Below, piece after piece: positions 7,207 to 15,101 of a stretch of 17,108 bases of DNA (within the stretch, counting starts at the first letter, position 1; every line of letters starts with the position of its first letter). The position numbers and the translations under genes are program-made. The DNA is from Propionibacteriaceae bacterium (GTDB lineage: Bacteria; Actinomycetota; Actinomycetes; Propionibacteriales; Propionibacteriaceae): positions 1 to 17,108 of the forward strand of contig PMLO01000102.1 in NCBI GenBank assembly GCA_003158895.1, in the 5' to 3' direction. The notes beneath the pieces were generated by a model that was given only the letters and a program-made list of their open reading frames with translations, was not told the DNA's origin and did not search any database.

Positions 7207-8259
7207 TTACGCCCGCACCCGCCGGGCGAGGGCTGGGACCCCCGCGAGCTCGAGCGCGACGTGTTCGCCGGGGAGCAGCCCGTCGGGGCTCGAGCCGCGG
7301 AGCTGGACGAGGACGAGCGTCCCGTCGGCGAGCGCCACAGTGACGCGTGACGTGGCGCCCATGAAGCCAGTGGTGACGACCCTGCCGTGCCCATCAGCGG
7401 CTGGTCTCAGCGTGATGCTCTCGGGACGGATGAGAACCGAGACGGGACCCGTCGGCGACCCGGGCAGCAGAGGCACGCGTTGCCCGAGAACGTGGGCCAC
7501 ACCGTCGACCGCGTGGCCGTCCAGGGCGTTCGTCGTACCGATGAAGTCCGCGACGAACGGGGTCGCGGGCCGGCTGTAGATCTCGCGGGGGTCACCGACC
7601 TGTACGAGCCGGCCTGACTCCATCACGCCGATACGGTCGGCGACCACGAGTGCCTCCTCCTGATCGTGCGTCACGAACAGCGTCGTGATGCCCACCTCGG
7701 TCTGGATCCGCCGGATCTCGTCCCTCAGCTGGACGCGCACCTTGGCGTCGAGGGCCGACAGCGGTTCGTCGAGCAGCAGCACCTGAGGCCGTACCGCCAG
7801 CGCTCTCGCCAGTGCCACCCTCTGCTGCTGTCCGCCGGACAGTTGGTGGGGGTAGCGGTCGCCGTGGCCGCCGAGACCGACGAGCTCGAGGTTGTGCGCG
7901 ACAACGGCAGCACGCTCCCGTGACGGCACCTTGCGCAGGCCGAGGGCGAACTCGATGTTGCCCTCGACGGTGAGGTGCGGGAACAGCGAGTACGACTGGA
8001 AGACCATCGCCATGTCGCGCCTGTTGGCCGGCAGCCGGGTCACGTCCCGGCCGCCCACGACCACGGTTCCGGAGTCGATGCCCTCGAGCCCGGCCAGCGC
8101 CCGGAGGGCCGTCGTCTTGCCGCACCCGGATGGGCCGAGCAGGGCCACCAGCTCGCCCGCGGCGAGGTCGAGGCTGAAGTCGTCGAGCGCCTTGACCTTC
8201 CCGAACGTACGGGTCAGGTGGGACAGGGTGACGGCAGCGGAGGTCACGGATCCGGTCAT
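7207..8259 (-). CDS. ABC importer ATPase (PotA/FbpC/PhnT-type, with C-terminal TOBE region)
   Basis: A 350-residue nucleotide-binding subunit. Visible motifs are Walker A GPSGCGKTT (residues 42-50), Q-loop Q88 (FQSYSLFPH), signature LSGGQQQR (140-147), Walker B VLLLDEP (160-166), D-loop SALD and H198 (FVTHDQEEA). Residues from about 240 form a TOBE-like regulatory/substrate domain, typical of polyamine, ferric iron and phosphonate importers. The start codon overlaps the stop of the upstream permease (ATGA, 8256-8259), so it is translated as the last gene of the operon. The frame is open far upstream, but only this start gives the family N-terminus directly before SHLTRTFGKVKALDDF. It hydrolyses ATP on the cytoplasmic face to drive import. 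Confidence 0.95.
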   Translation of the reverse strand: MTGSVTSAAVTLSHLTRTFGKVKALDDFSLDLAAGELVALLGPSGCGKTTALRALAGLEGIDSGTVVVGGRDVTRLPANRRDMAMVFQSYSLFPHLTVEGNIEFALGLRKVPSRERAAVVAHNLELVGLGGHGDRYPHQLSGGQQQRVALARALAVRPQVLLLDEPLSALDAKVRVQLRDEIRRIQTEVGITTLFVTHDQEEALVVADRIGVMESGRLVQVGDPREIYSRPATPFVADFIGTTNALDGHAVDGVAHVLGQRVPLLPGSPTGPVSVLIRPESITLRPAADGHGRVVTTGFMGATSRVTVALADGTLVLVQLRGSSPDGLLPGEHVALELAGVPALARRVRA

Positions 8260-9074
8260 GAGACGTCCGATCTGGTCGAAGGACGGATGCGTCGCTCCTG
8301 CAGAGCGACAAGGAGGTCGAGCGCCACCATCAGGAGGACGGTGCCGCCGAGGACGAGCAGCGAGACCGCGGCGGCGATCTGGCCGTCGGACAGGTTGATC
8401 TCGAACAGGGCGGTCTGGAGATTCGTACGGGCCAGCATGCGGGCGAACGTGAACTCGCCGAGCACGACCGCGAGGGTCACGAAGACCGAGGACACGAGGG
8501 CGCTGCGCAGGTTCGGTACGAGGACGCGCAGCAGCACCGTCGGCCACGAGGCGCCGAACGACCGTGCGGTCTCCGACAGCGTCTTGAGGTCGATCGCGCG
8601 CAGCCCCGAGTCGAGGGCGCGGTAGACGTACGGGAGGCAGAGGATCACGTACGCGAACGCCAGCCAGATCGTGTTCGAGTCGAGGATCTTCGTCGAGATC
8701 ACGAGGTAGACCGGCGCCAGCCCCACGACGAGGACGACCGCCGGGATCGTGAGCGGAAGCAGGCACACGAACTCGACGACCTTGCTCATGCGCGGCAACC
8801 GCAGCCGTACCAGCACCATCGTGGGAAGCAGCAGGCCGAGCGAGATGACGATCGCCATGACCGCCATGATCAGCGAGTTGGTCAGGCCCTCGCGAAGCAG
8901 GCTCAGCTTGTCGGACTCCCCGCCACCGAAGAGGGCCTGCCACGCCACCAGATCCACCTTCCCGGTGAGCGGGAACCGCACGGAGAAGTCGGCGAGAGAT
9001 GCCAGCGGTACGAGGAAGTAGACCAGCGCCACGCCGAGCACGATGCGCCTGAACCAGGCTCCCCGCGCCTTCAC
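8256..9074 (-). CDS. ABC transporter permease (second, PotC/FbpB-like)
   Basis: A 272-residue membrane protein with about six hydrophobic helices. The EAA-type loop that contacts the ATPase is visible around SETARSFGASWPTVLLRVLVP, with the conserved Ala-x(n)-Gly pattern. The start is GTG at 9074, within GTGA overlapping the stop of the first permease (TGA 9071-9073), so translation is coupled. A longer frame exists upstream inside the first permease but is explained by that gene. With the preceding permease it forms the heterodimeric channel. Confidence 0.92.
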   Translation of the reverse strand: MKARGAWFRRIVLGVALVYFLVPLASLADFSVRFPLTGKVDLVAWQALFGGGESDKLSLLREGLTNSLIMAVMAIVISLGLLLPTMVLVRLRLPRMSKVVEFVCLLPLTIPAVVLVVGLAPVYLVISTKILDSNTIWLAFAYVILCLPYVYRALDSGLRAIDLKTLSETARSFGASWPTVLLRVLVPNLRSALVSSVFVTLAVVLGEFTFARMLARTNLQTALFEINLSDGQIAAAVSLLVLGGTVLLMVALDLLVALQERRIRPSTRSDVS

Positions 9075-9967
9075 GGGGCCCACCTGGCGGCACGCTTCAT
9101 GAGGGCTGCGTAGGCCCCCATCACCAGGGCGACCACGACGATCATCCCGAAGGCGAGAGCCTGCGCGTACGCGTCCATGCCGAGGTCGTTCTCGTTCCTC
9201 AGGGCGGACTCGATCTCGAGCGGCACGATCACGGACTGCTGGCTGATGAGCGCGGCGGCCGTGGCGAACGCGCTGAACGCATTCGCGAACAGGAGCAGGA
9301 AGCTGCCCAGGAGGCTCGGCAGGAGGATGGGTCCGGCGACGCGGGTCCAGTACGTCCAGGTCGTACCCCCCAAGTTCTCGGTCGCTTCGCGCCACTGGGG
9401 ACGCAGACCCTCGACGGCAGGCAGGAACACGATCACCATGAGCGGGATCTGGAAGTAGCAGTAGACGACGGCGACCCCGCCGAGCGACGACAGGAACCCC
9501 GGGTCCGGTGTCAGAGAAGGGAACGCGGAGAGCATTCGGGTGACCAGACCGTTGATCCCGATCGTGGCGATGAACGCGAATGCGAGCATCACGCCGCCGA
9601 ACTGAGCCGTGACCGACATGAGGGCGGTGAACACGCGGCGGCCGAGCGACCCCGCTGGGCTCAGCGAGAGCGCGTACGCGATCACTCCACCGGCGATCGC
9701 GCCGACCAGCGCGGTGAGCAGGGAGATCCACAGCGAGGTGCCGAAGATGGTGACCGTACGGGGGCTGAGGACCTGAGTGAAGCCGTTGAGCGTGAACCCC
9801 CCGTTGCGCGCCGTGAACGCTCCGACGACCACGAGGATCGTGGGGAGGACGAGGAACACCGCGGTGTACGCGAAGAACGGGACCGTTCCGAGTGCGTTCA
9901 CCATGCCGGGTGGAACCGGGCGGGACGCGCTGACCGCGTCCCGCCCGGCGGTGGTCGTCGCTGTCAC
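9071..9967 (-). CDS. ABC transporter permease (first, PotB-like)
   Basis: A 298-residue permease with a short polar N-terminus and about six membrane segments beginning near residue 27. The EAA loop is REATENLGGTTWTYWTRVAG, which docks with the ATPase. The start is GTG at 9967, overlapping the binding-protein stop (TGA 9964-9966) by four bases. Length and loop placement match PotB/FbpB-type permeases of polyamine, iron or phosphonate importers. The sequence does not reveal the substrate. Confidence 0.92.
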   Translation of the reverse strand: MTATTTAGRDAVSASRPVPPGMVNALGTVPFFAYTAVFLVLPTILVVVGAFTARNGGFTLNGFTQVLSPRTVTIFGTSLWISLLTALVGAIAGGVIAYALSLSPAGSLGRRVFTALMSVTAQFGGVMLAFAFIATIGINGLVTRMLSAFPSLTPDPGFLSSLGGVAVVYCYFQIPLMVIVFLPAVEGLRPQWREATENLGGTTWTYWTRVAGPILLPSLLGSFLLLFANAFSAFATAAALISQQSVIVPLEIESALRNENDLGMDAYAQALAFGMIVVVALVMGAYAALMKRAARWAP

Positions 9968-11106
9968 GCGACCGCCGCGTCCCAGTTCGCCTTGATGAAC
10001 GCGGTTGCCGACGTCGCCTGCGCGCTGGTCGGCGTTGCCGGGGTCCCAGAGACCGTCGGCAGGTTGGCTGCGGCCGCGGCGTCGAGCGTGCCGTCAGCCT
10101 TCATCGCGTCGAACAGGATGGGGCGCGCCGCACCGGCGAGCCACATGTTCTGAGCGTCTGCGGAGTACAGGTACTCCTCCCAGAGGCGGGCAGCCGCAGG
10201 GTGCGGGGCGTCCTTGTTGATCGCCTGGTTGTAGTAGGAAGCGATCTCGCCGCCCTGGGGCACGAAGACCTTCCAGTCGACGCCCTTGGCCTTGAGGCGC
10301 GTGATCGTCGACGCCTGGTTGTACGTCCAGTCGAAGACCACGCCGTGCGTTCCGGAGTCGATCGTGCCGGACGTGACGTCCTGCAGGTTGAGGGTTCCCG
10401 CCTTCTTGAGCTTCTTCACGTAGTCGATGCCGGGCTGAAGGTTCTCGAACGTGCCACCGTACGCACCGTTGACCATGAGGAAGCCGTTGAAGGCGGCCCC
10501 TGCCTCAGCGGGCTTGCCGTTGAACGCGACCTGGCCCTTGAACTTCGGGTCGGTGAGCTGGTCGAGAGATGTGATCTCTCCGAACTTCGTGGCGTTGTAG
10601 CCCACGGTCATGACGCCCGTGTAGTCGTTGACCCACAGACCGGTCGACTCCTTGTTGCCCGCCGCGATCTTGTCCCAGGCGGCGACCTTGTACGGAGCGA
10701 AGCGGTCTGTGGAGCTCAGCGCCACGTTCGCACCCACGTCGAACACGTCGGGCGCATTGGTCGTGCCCTTGTTCTTGTCGGCGGCGTCGATCTCTTCCTT
10801 CGACGACGCGTCGGGCAGGATCGAGTTCACGGTGATGCCGTACTTGGCGGCGAAGGCCTTCTTGATCGCTCCATAGTTGGCCCAGTCGTCGGGGAGGGCG
10901 ACGACGTTGATCGTGCCCTCGGCCTTGGCGGCTTTGACAAGGGCATCCATCCCTCCCAGGTCGGCGAGCGATGTCGCGGTCGTCGCCTTGACCGCTGCAG
11001 CTGGGCCTCCTGAGGTTGCTGCCGGTGTGCCTGACGTCGATGAGCAAGCCGGAAGGAGCATCAACACTGCTGCCATGCCGGCCACGAGCGTGAACTGCTT
11101 GCGCAC
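9964..11106 (-). CDS. ABC transporter substrate-binding lipoprotein (PotD/iron/phosphonate-type fold)
   Basis: A 380-residue extracytoplasmic binding protein. The N-terminus has basic residues, a hydrophobic stretch and a lipobox LPAC with the lipidated cysteine at 21, so it is a membrane-anchored lipoprotein. A Ser/Thr/Ala-rich linker follows. The mature part has the family-1 periplasmic binding fold, for example INVVALPDDWANYGAIKKAF near the first strand-helix unit and LDQLTDPKFKGQVAF at the hinge region. The start is GTG at 11106 with AGAAGGG (about 11117-11123 on the plus strand) as ribosome binding site. It is the first gene of a four-gene operon with 4-bp overlaps throughout. The substrate is unresolved: polyamine, ferric iron, thiamine and aminoethylphosphonate are all family possibilities. 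Confidence 0.92.
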   Translation of the reverse strand: MRKQFTLVAGMAAVLMLLPACSSTSGTPAATSGGPAAAVKATTATSLADLGGMDALVKAAKAEGTINVVALPDDWANYGAIKKAFAAKYGITVNSILPDASSKEEIDAADKNKGTTNAPDVFDVGANVALSSTDRFAPYKVAAWDKIAAGNKESTGLWVNDYTGVMTVGYNATKFGEITSLDQLTDPKFKGQVAFNGKPAEAGAAFNGFLMVNGAYGGTFENLQPGIDYVKKLKKAGTLNLQDVTSGTIDSGTHGVVFDWTYNQASTITRLKAKGVDWKVFVPQGGEIASYYNQAINKDAPHPAAARLWEEYLYSADAQNMWLAGAARPILFDAMKADGTLDAAAAANLPTVSGTPATPTSAQATSATAFIKANWDAAVA

Positions 11107-11149
11107 GGGTAATCCCTTCTATGGTCCGATTCGGGATCAGCCTGCTCGT

Positions 11150-11177
11150 GGCGGATTCGAGGCGGTGAATGGCGGAT
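11150..11177. promoter_or_regulatory. Helically spaced GGCGG repeats upstream of the ABC operon
   Basis: GGCGG occurs at 11150, 11161 and 11171, a spacing of 10-11 bp that places the copies on one DNA face. Two of them are the longer GGCGGAT. They are followed by the palindrome GATGCATC (11175-11182). The cluster lies 44-76 bp upstream of the binding-protein start and could be a regulator site for the importer. Confidence 0.35.
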
Positions 11178-11195
11178 GCATCGCCGGTGAACCGC

Positions 11196-11223
11196 TGACG
11201 TCGAATCGACGCCGATGACGTCA
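11196..11223. promoter_or_regulatory. TGACGTC direct repeat with an internal palindrome, candidate operator
   Basis: TGACGTC at 11196-11202 recurs as the full palindrome TGACGTCA at 11216-11223, exactly 20 bp apart (about two helical turns). Between and overlapping them is GTCGA-A-TCGAC (11200-11210), a perfect 5-bp inverted repeat. The site is in the divergent region between the ABC operon and the gene at 11324, so it could control either. Binding protein unknown. Confidence 0.4.
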
Positions 11224-11292
11224 CCCGCGTGCTGTTCACGGTCGGGCAGCCGCAGTCATGGGGGTGCTGGTCCGTGCCGGCTCTGGGCCGCA

Positions 11293-11298
11293 TAGCCT
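11293..11298 (+). promoter_or_regulatory. Possible -10 box of the gene at 11324
   Basis: TAGCCT fits TAnnnT and is 25 bases before the GTG start, leaving room for the GGGAG ribosome binding site. No clear -35 is seen. Confidence 0.3.
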
Positions 11299-11323
11299 CA
11301 GAGTCCTCAGGACAGGGAGTGAC

Positions 11324-12289
11324 GTGAGCACCACGAGAGTCAGCGAGTACGACCGGTTCGGCCCATGGATCGACGAGGTGCTCGACCTCGAGGATGTCCC
11401 GAGGCTGTTCCGTGACCACGCCATCGACTTCGACGCGGCACGCATGGTGCTGAAGGTCCCCCGCGAGATCGCGCGCCGGGACGCCACTCCCGGCATGGAC
11501 CTGTACGACTATCTGCTGGTCCTCGACGCGACAGGACTGACCGTCCTCAAGCGGTTCGGGGCCGGGCTGCAGGGCTGGGCGACGGTGACCGGCCCACGGG
11601 GGTACGACGTGATGACCGTGCCGTACGAGCGGGTGGTTGGGACCCGCGAGGTGGTGAACCTCCTCGATGGCCGGCTGACGATCCACACCTCGGCAGGGTC
11701 GGCGGTCTCGGTCCGGTTCAACGGCGCAGCGCGAGAGAATGTCACCCGGCTGGTGGACCAGCTTCGCGCCGCCACGACGGTCGATCCGGTGAGTGCTGTC
11801 GGTCGGGCGCTGATCGCTGCCGCAGAGGCAACGGGAGGTGGAACGATCCGCCTCGAGCGAGGCGCGACCGACCAGGTGTTCGTCAGCGAGTTCGCCCGAC
11901 TCTTGCGTTCCAGCCCGGACGTTGTCGCGTGGGCCTGCCATGGACGATCGACTCTCGCCCCGAGCACACGTGGTGTGCGCGGGGTCCTGCAGCGGTCGAT
12001 GCACAGCGTGTGGCCGATGACGTTGCACAGCGGCGTGCTGGCGAGCGATGGCCGCGCACTGGAGGTCCTCAGCCGGGACCAAGGACTCGTGCGCGGCAGG
12101 ACTCCCGTCTACTCCACCTCGCGCCTCGTGGTGCCCTTCAGCTCCCTGGAGGGAATCGCCGTAGCGGTCCACGCGCTCTACCCTGAGGCGACTGTCGCGA
12201 CGTTGACCGCGGGTCAGGCAGCCATCACCTTCGTCATCCCGACCGGATCCGTCGCGGCCCGAATCCTCTCGGACGCGCAGCTGCGCTGA
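11324..12289 (+). CDS. Unrecognised protein with two similar beta-rich (PH-like?) segments
   Basis: A 321-residue protein I do not recognise. No signal peptide or membrane segment is visible. Two parts resemble each other: VPYERVVG at about residues 104-111 followed by strands and a helix, and VPFSSLEG near 269-276 followed by strands and a helix. The pattern VP(Y/F)xx(V/L)xG, then alternating hydrophobic strands (LTIHTSAGSAVSVRF; ATVATLTAGQAAITFVI), then a terminal helix, recalls bacterial PH-like domains, and the similarity suggests an internal duplication. I chose GTG at 11324 because GGGAG (11315-11319) precedes it; the frame is open to ATG 11258, which has no such support. It is divergent from the ABC operon and no partner is evident. 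Confidence 0.7.
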   Translation: MSTTRVSEYDRFGPWIDEVLDLEDVPRLFRDHAIDFDAARMVLKVPREIARRDATPGMDLYDYLLVLDATGLTVLKRFGAGLQGWATVTGPRGYDVMTVPYERVVGTREVVNLLDGRLTIHTSAGSAVSVRFNGAARENVTRLVDQLRAATTVDPVSAVGRALIAAAEATGGGTIRLERGATDQVFVSEFARLLRSSPDVVAWACHGRSTLAPSTRGVRGVLQRSMHSVWPMTLHSGVLASDGRALEVLSRDQGLVRGRTPVYSTSRLVVPFSSLEGIAVAVHALYPEATVATLTAGQAAITFVIPTGSVAARILSDAQLR

Positions 12290-12336
12290 CGGGTATGGGT
12301 CTCGCAGCCTCCCGTACCGCGCACTGGTTTCGCTGA

Positions 12337-12621
12337 CCTGGAATCCGAGACCCCGCCCACCGGTGCGCTGGCCGGCACCACGTCCGAGCGCTCGTACGCA
12401 ACTCTGACAAGGCGAAACTCCTGCCTGAGCGGCTGACGTTCGAACCCATCGCCGAAACCGGGACCGCCACGACTGACCTCGAGCCGCTCTTCAGCGCACT
12501 AGAGCCCGAAGCGCCAGGCTCAGTCGACGGCGTCGCCGACGTGGACAACATGCCGCTCGATGCCGAGCCGCCATCCGTTCAGGCGGAGATCTCCGACGCA
12601 CTGCGGAGGCTGGCGGGATAG
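12337..12621 (+). pseudogene. Probable remnant of an NmrA-like NAD(P)-binding protein
   Basis: A frame with no early start codon runs from just after a TGA (12334-12336) to TAG (12619-12621). Its residues around 12373-12432 read HHVRALVRNSDKAKLLPE. That closely matches the stretch after the first strand-helix unit of NmrA/atypical SDR proteins, where GHxVRALVRNPDKA binds the NADP phosphate. The preceding glycine-rich loop is missing, and the rest of the fold does not follow. The first ATG in frame is at 12550, so no intact gene is possible. The last 43 bases overlap the convergent gene at 12579-13478. It may be a decayed gene or part of a recombination scar; a chance resemblance is possible. 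The remaining bases between 12290 and 12336 show nothing. Confidence 0.4.
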
Positions 12622-13478
12622 GCGACCGCAGCCTGGACGCCGTGGAACTCCCGCTGCAAGCGCTTGTGCGCCAGCTCGACCAACGCACGGTTCCCGTCGG
12701 GGGCGACCAGGGTGACCATGTGAACGTGGGTGTTCGCGTCGGCGCAGCAGGACATGACGATCGTCTCCTGGCCGGTGCGGATCACCGCGGTCTCGAACTC
12801 GTCCAGGCCCGCACCGGTGCACGCCGCGTGACTCGCCTGGATCAGTCCGTGAAGGGTGTCGACGATCCCGGGAACGTCGAGCGACCCGGTCGCATCGATC
12901 GCGCCCAGGGTCGACCCGCACCCGTCCAGGGCGACCGTGCCGCGAAGGCCGCGAACCTCGCCGAGCCCCCGGAACAGTCCGCCGAGACGATCCTCCGCGT
13001 CGAACCAGCTGACCTGACGTGGTGGCGCGACGAGGGACAGGTGCCGCCGGGCTGCTACTTCGGCCACGCGGTCCCAGATGTCGACGGGGGCCGACATGCC
13101 GAGAACGTTGGCTACCGCAGCCGCGACGGCACCTGAGTCATCGGACCAGGGAAGGGTCGCCTGTGCGCCGTACCACTGGGCTTGCTGGGTTGCCTCGTCT
13201 TCCGCGTCGTCGACGAGGACGACCACAGGAAGACCAGGGTGATGCAGGGAGACGTAGAAGAGCAGAGGCAGTCCCTCGTCGCCGGTCAGCGGTAACCCGG
13301 ACACGACGGCGTCAGGATAGTGGGCCTCGATGGCACGCAGCGCCGACGTGAGGTCGGTGGCGTTCGCGATGTGGGCTCCGGTGAGCCGCGCGAGGTGCGC
13401 GGTCAACTGACCCTCATGTCCAGTCTCGCCGATGAGAAGAACAGTCTTGGCGTCGGCGGCGAGCGTGTAGTCGTACAT
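12579..13478 (-). CDS. Degenerate receiver domain fused to a roadblock/LC7-like domain
   Basis: A 299-residue cytoplasmic protein. Residues 10-126 have the strand-helix order of a response-regulator receiver, but none of the catalytic residues: GE (17-18) in place of the acidic pair, G61 where the phosphoacceptor Asp should be (PDAVVSGLP), V89 in place of Thr/Ser, and W111 in place of Lys. Residues about 170-275 (LRGTVALDGCGSTLGAID through VTLVAPDGNRALVELAHKRL) resemble roadblock/LC7 domains, which in actinobacteria work with small GTPases or signalling ATPases. ATG at 13478 has GGAAAG seven bases upstream. It is probably a phosphorylation-independent scaffold or sensor; the partner is not in this window. 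Confidence 0.65.
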   Translation of the reverse strand: MYDYTLAADAKTVLLIGETGHEGQLTAHLARLTGAHIANATDLTSALRAIEAHYPDAVVSGLPLTGDEGLPLLFYVSLHHPGLPVVVLVDDAEDEATQQAQWYGAQATLPWSDDSGAVAAAVANVLGMSAPVDIWDRVAEVAARRHLSLVAPPRQVSWFDAEDRLGGLFRGLGEVRGLRGTVALDGCGSTLGAIDATGSLDVPGIVDTLHGLIQASHAACTGAGLDEFETAVIRTGQETIVMSCCADANTHVHMVTLVAPDGNRALVELAHKRLQREFHGVQAAVAYPASLRSASEISA

Positions 13479-13558
13479 CGGTGCGCTTTCCGTAGTGGGG
13501 TCATTCGGAGCGCCAGGGAATGACTGGGCAACTGGCTGTTACCGCGTCGAGGCAGACA

Positions 13559-13586
13559 GTATTACCCCTTGCCGCGCCGAGGCCAA
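13559..13586 (-). promoter_or_regulatory. Possible promoter of the receiver/roadblock gene
   Basis: On the minus strand TTGGCC (plus 13581-13586) and TAATAC (plus 13559-13564) are 16 bp apart. The implied start of transcription would leave a leader of about 70 bases before ATG 13478. The 233-bp gap 13479-13711 otherwise shows only short unsupported frames. Confidence 0.4.
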
Positions 13587-13590
13587 TCAT

Positions 13591-13602
13591 GAGAGGTCTC
13601 TC
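13591..13602. repeat. Inverted repeat GAGAG-GT-CTCTC, candidate operator
   Basis: A 5-bp perfect inverted repeat with a 2-bp centre, four bases upstream of the possible -35 box of the receiver/roadblock gene. A further CTCTC occurs at 13608-13612. It could bind an activator or repressor; this is inference from position. Confidence 0.3.
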
Positions 13603-13711
13603 CTCTACTCTCTCGGCGGGGGCCCGGGACGCGACCACTTCGCACTCGCTCGCCGGCGGTCTGCCCCACGTCCACGGTGCCGGTCACGACAGCCACATCG
13701 ACGAGCCCTTG

Positions 13712-15043
13712 CTAACCAGCTGATCCCAACGGGCGGCGCCACAGCCACCAGGCGCCCAGAGCTGAGACGGCCTCGCCGATCGGGAACGCCCACCAGATGC
13801 CCTGGGTGCCGAACCTGGCGAGCACGAGTAGTGCCGGGAGCTTCACGAGCAGGATCGTTCCGACCGACAGGATGAAGGAGGGACGGGCGTAGCCACGCGA
13901 CTGGTACCACGCAGCGGTCAGCCCGACGAGCCCGCCGAACGGGTATGCCAGGGCGATCGTCCGCAGAGCCGTCGCGGCAGCGTCGGCCGTCATCGGATCC
14001 GAGGTGAACACCCCGGCGATCAGTCGCGCCGCCAGGGCGACGACCAGTGCGGCCCCCACCCCGTACAGCAGGCTCACCGTCATCGACAGGCTCGCTGCAT
14101 GGTGGGCCCTGTCGCCACGACCGGCGCCGTGGTTATAGCCCACGATCGGCTGCATCGCCTGGGTGATGCCCAGCTGGGGCATCGCGACGAACGTCCCGAT
14201 CCGGGCCGCGATGGCGTATGCGCTGAGGGCGAGCGCGCCACCTGTGACGGCGAGCAGGTTGTTGGTCACCACCGACAGGACCGTCACCCCTAGTCCCGCC
14301 ACGAACGTCGGAGCGCCGACCGCCGCGATCTCCCTCAACAGGCCGAGGTCGGGGATGAGATCGCGCGGACGGACCCGGTACAGACGGCGCCGCTGCAGCA
14401 GGAAGAACCAGAAGCCCATGGCGGCACTCACGAGCTGACCGCCGACCGTTCCCAAGGCCGCGCCGCGCACGCCGAGGTGGAACCCGATGATGAAGACCGG
14501 GTCGAGCACGATCTGGGTGACGACCGGGATGATCCACTCCAGCGTCGAGTACCCCATCCGTCCCTCGGCGCGCACCAGGCTGGAGAACCCGGTGGCGGTG
14601 ATGCTGCCGACGAGCAGGATCAGCGCGTACGCCTTCGCGTCCTGCGCGACCTCGCCCGTGGCGCCGAGCAACCGTACAAGCGGGTCGAGGAAGACGATCC
14701 CCAGAACTCCGAGCAGCGCTGACAGGATCCAGTACGAGGCGAGGCTGGTCCCCGTGGCCCGCGCGGCGCGCGCCAGGTCACCGGCGCCGAGCGCCCGCGA
14801 CAGCACCGAGGCGCCGCCGGCCCCGACGGTCGTCGCCACGGCGCCGATCAGCATGAGCAGCGGTGCCGCTACGTTCACCGAGGCGAGCGCGACCGGACCG
14901 ACCCAGCGGGACACGAAGAACGCGTTCGTGAGCGCGTACACCCCGTACGTGGCCACGGACAGAGTGGTCTGTACGGAGTTGCGCCACAGCAGCCGTCCCA
15001 CGGGCGCGGTGCCCAGCGCGGCAGCGGCGTCGGGGCGGCTCAT
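13712..15043 (-). CDS. MATE-family efflux transporter
   Basis: A 443-residue protein with about 12 hydrophobic helices in two similar halves, as expected for MATE exporters. Typical features are the first helix pair with VYALTNAFFVSRWVG, the AEGRMGYSTLEWIIP loop after helix 4, and TQAMQPIVGYNHGAGR at the start of the second half, matching the conserved Q-P-x-x-G-Y-N-x-G element. MATE proteins expel cationic or toxic compounds using proton or sodium gradients. I chose ATG at 15043; the frame is open to 15139, but that extension would overlap the phosphotransferase. No strong ribosome binding site is visible. The 58-bp spacing to the upstream phosphotransferase gene suggests co-transcription. 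Confidence 0.88.
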   Translation of the reverse strand: MSRPDAAAALGTAPVGRLLWRNSVQTTLSVATYGVYALTNAFFVSRWVGPVALASVNVAAPLLMLIGAVATTVGAGGASVLSRALGAGDLARAARATGTSLASYWILSALLGVLGIVFLDPLVRLLGATGEVAQDAKAYALILLVGSITATGFSSLVRAEGRMGYSTLEWIIPVVTQIVLDPVFIIGFHLGVRGAALGTVGGQLVSAAMGFWFFLLQRRRLYRVRPRDLIPDLGLLREIAAVGAPTFVAGLGVTVLSVVTNNLLAVTGGALALSAYAIAARIGTFVAMPQLGITQAMQPIVGYNHGAGRGDRAHHAASLSMTVSLLYGVGAALVVALAARLIAGVFTSDPMTADAAATALRTIALAYPFGGLVGLTAAWYQSRGYARPSFILSVGTILLVKLPALLVLARFGTQGIWWAFPIGEAVSALGAWWLWRRPLGSAG

Positions 15044-15101
15044 GCAGCCCACGCGATCCGAGGGGCCGAGCGGGGCGATCGGGTGGCGTCGGCGCGATCC
15101 G

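Noticed and set aside
8260..9731. Upstream extensions of the ATPase and second permease frames
   Set aside because: Both frames run through neighbouring coding sequence; the 4-bp overlapping starts give family-typical N-termini.
10505..12172. 555-codon minus-strand frame
   Set aside because: It overlaps the binding-protein gene in another frame and is antisense to the gene at 11324; low-complexity translation.
12291..12296. GGGTAT resembling a SigB/SigF-type -10
   Set aside because: There is no GTTT 13-17 bp upstream and no gene starts downstream on that strand.
13495..13875. Plus-strand frames in and beyond the 13479-13711 gap
   Set aside because: No ribosome binding site or recognisable domain; the longest overlaps the MATE gene antisense.
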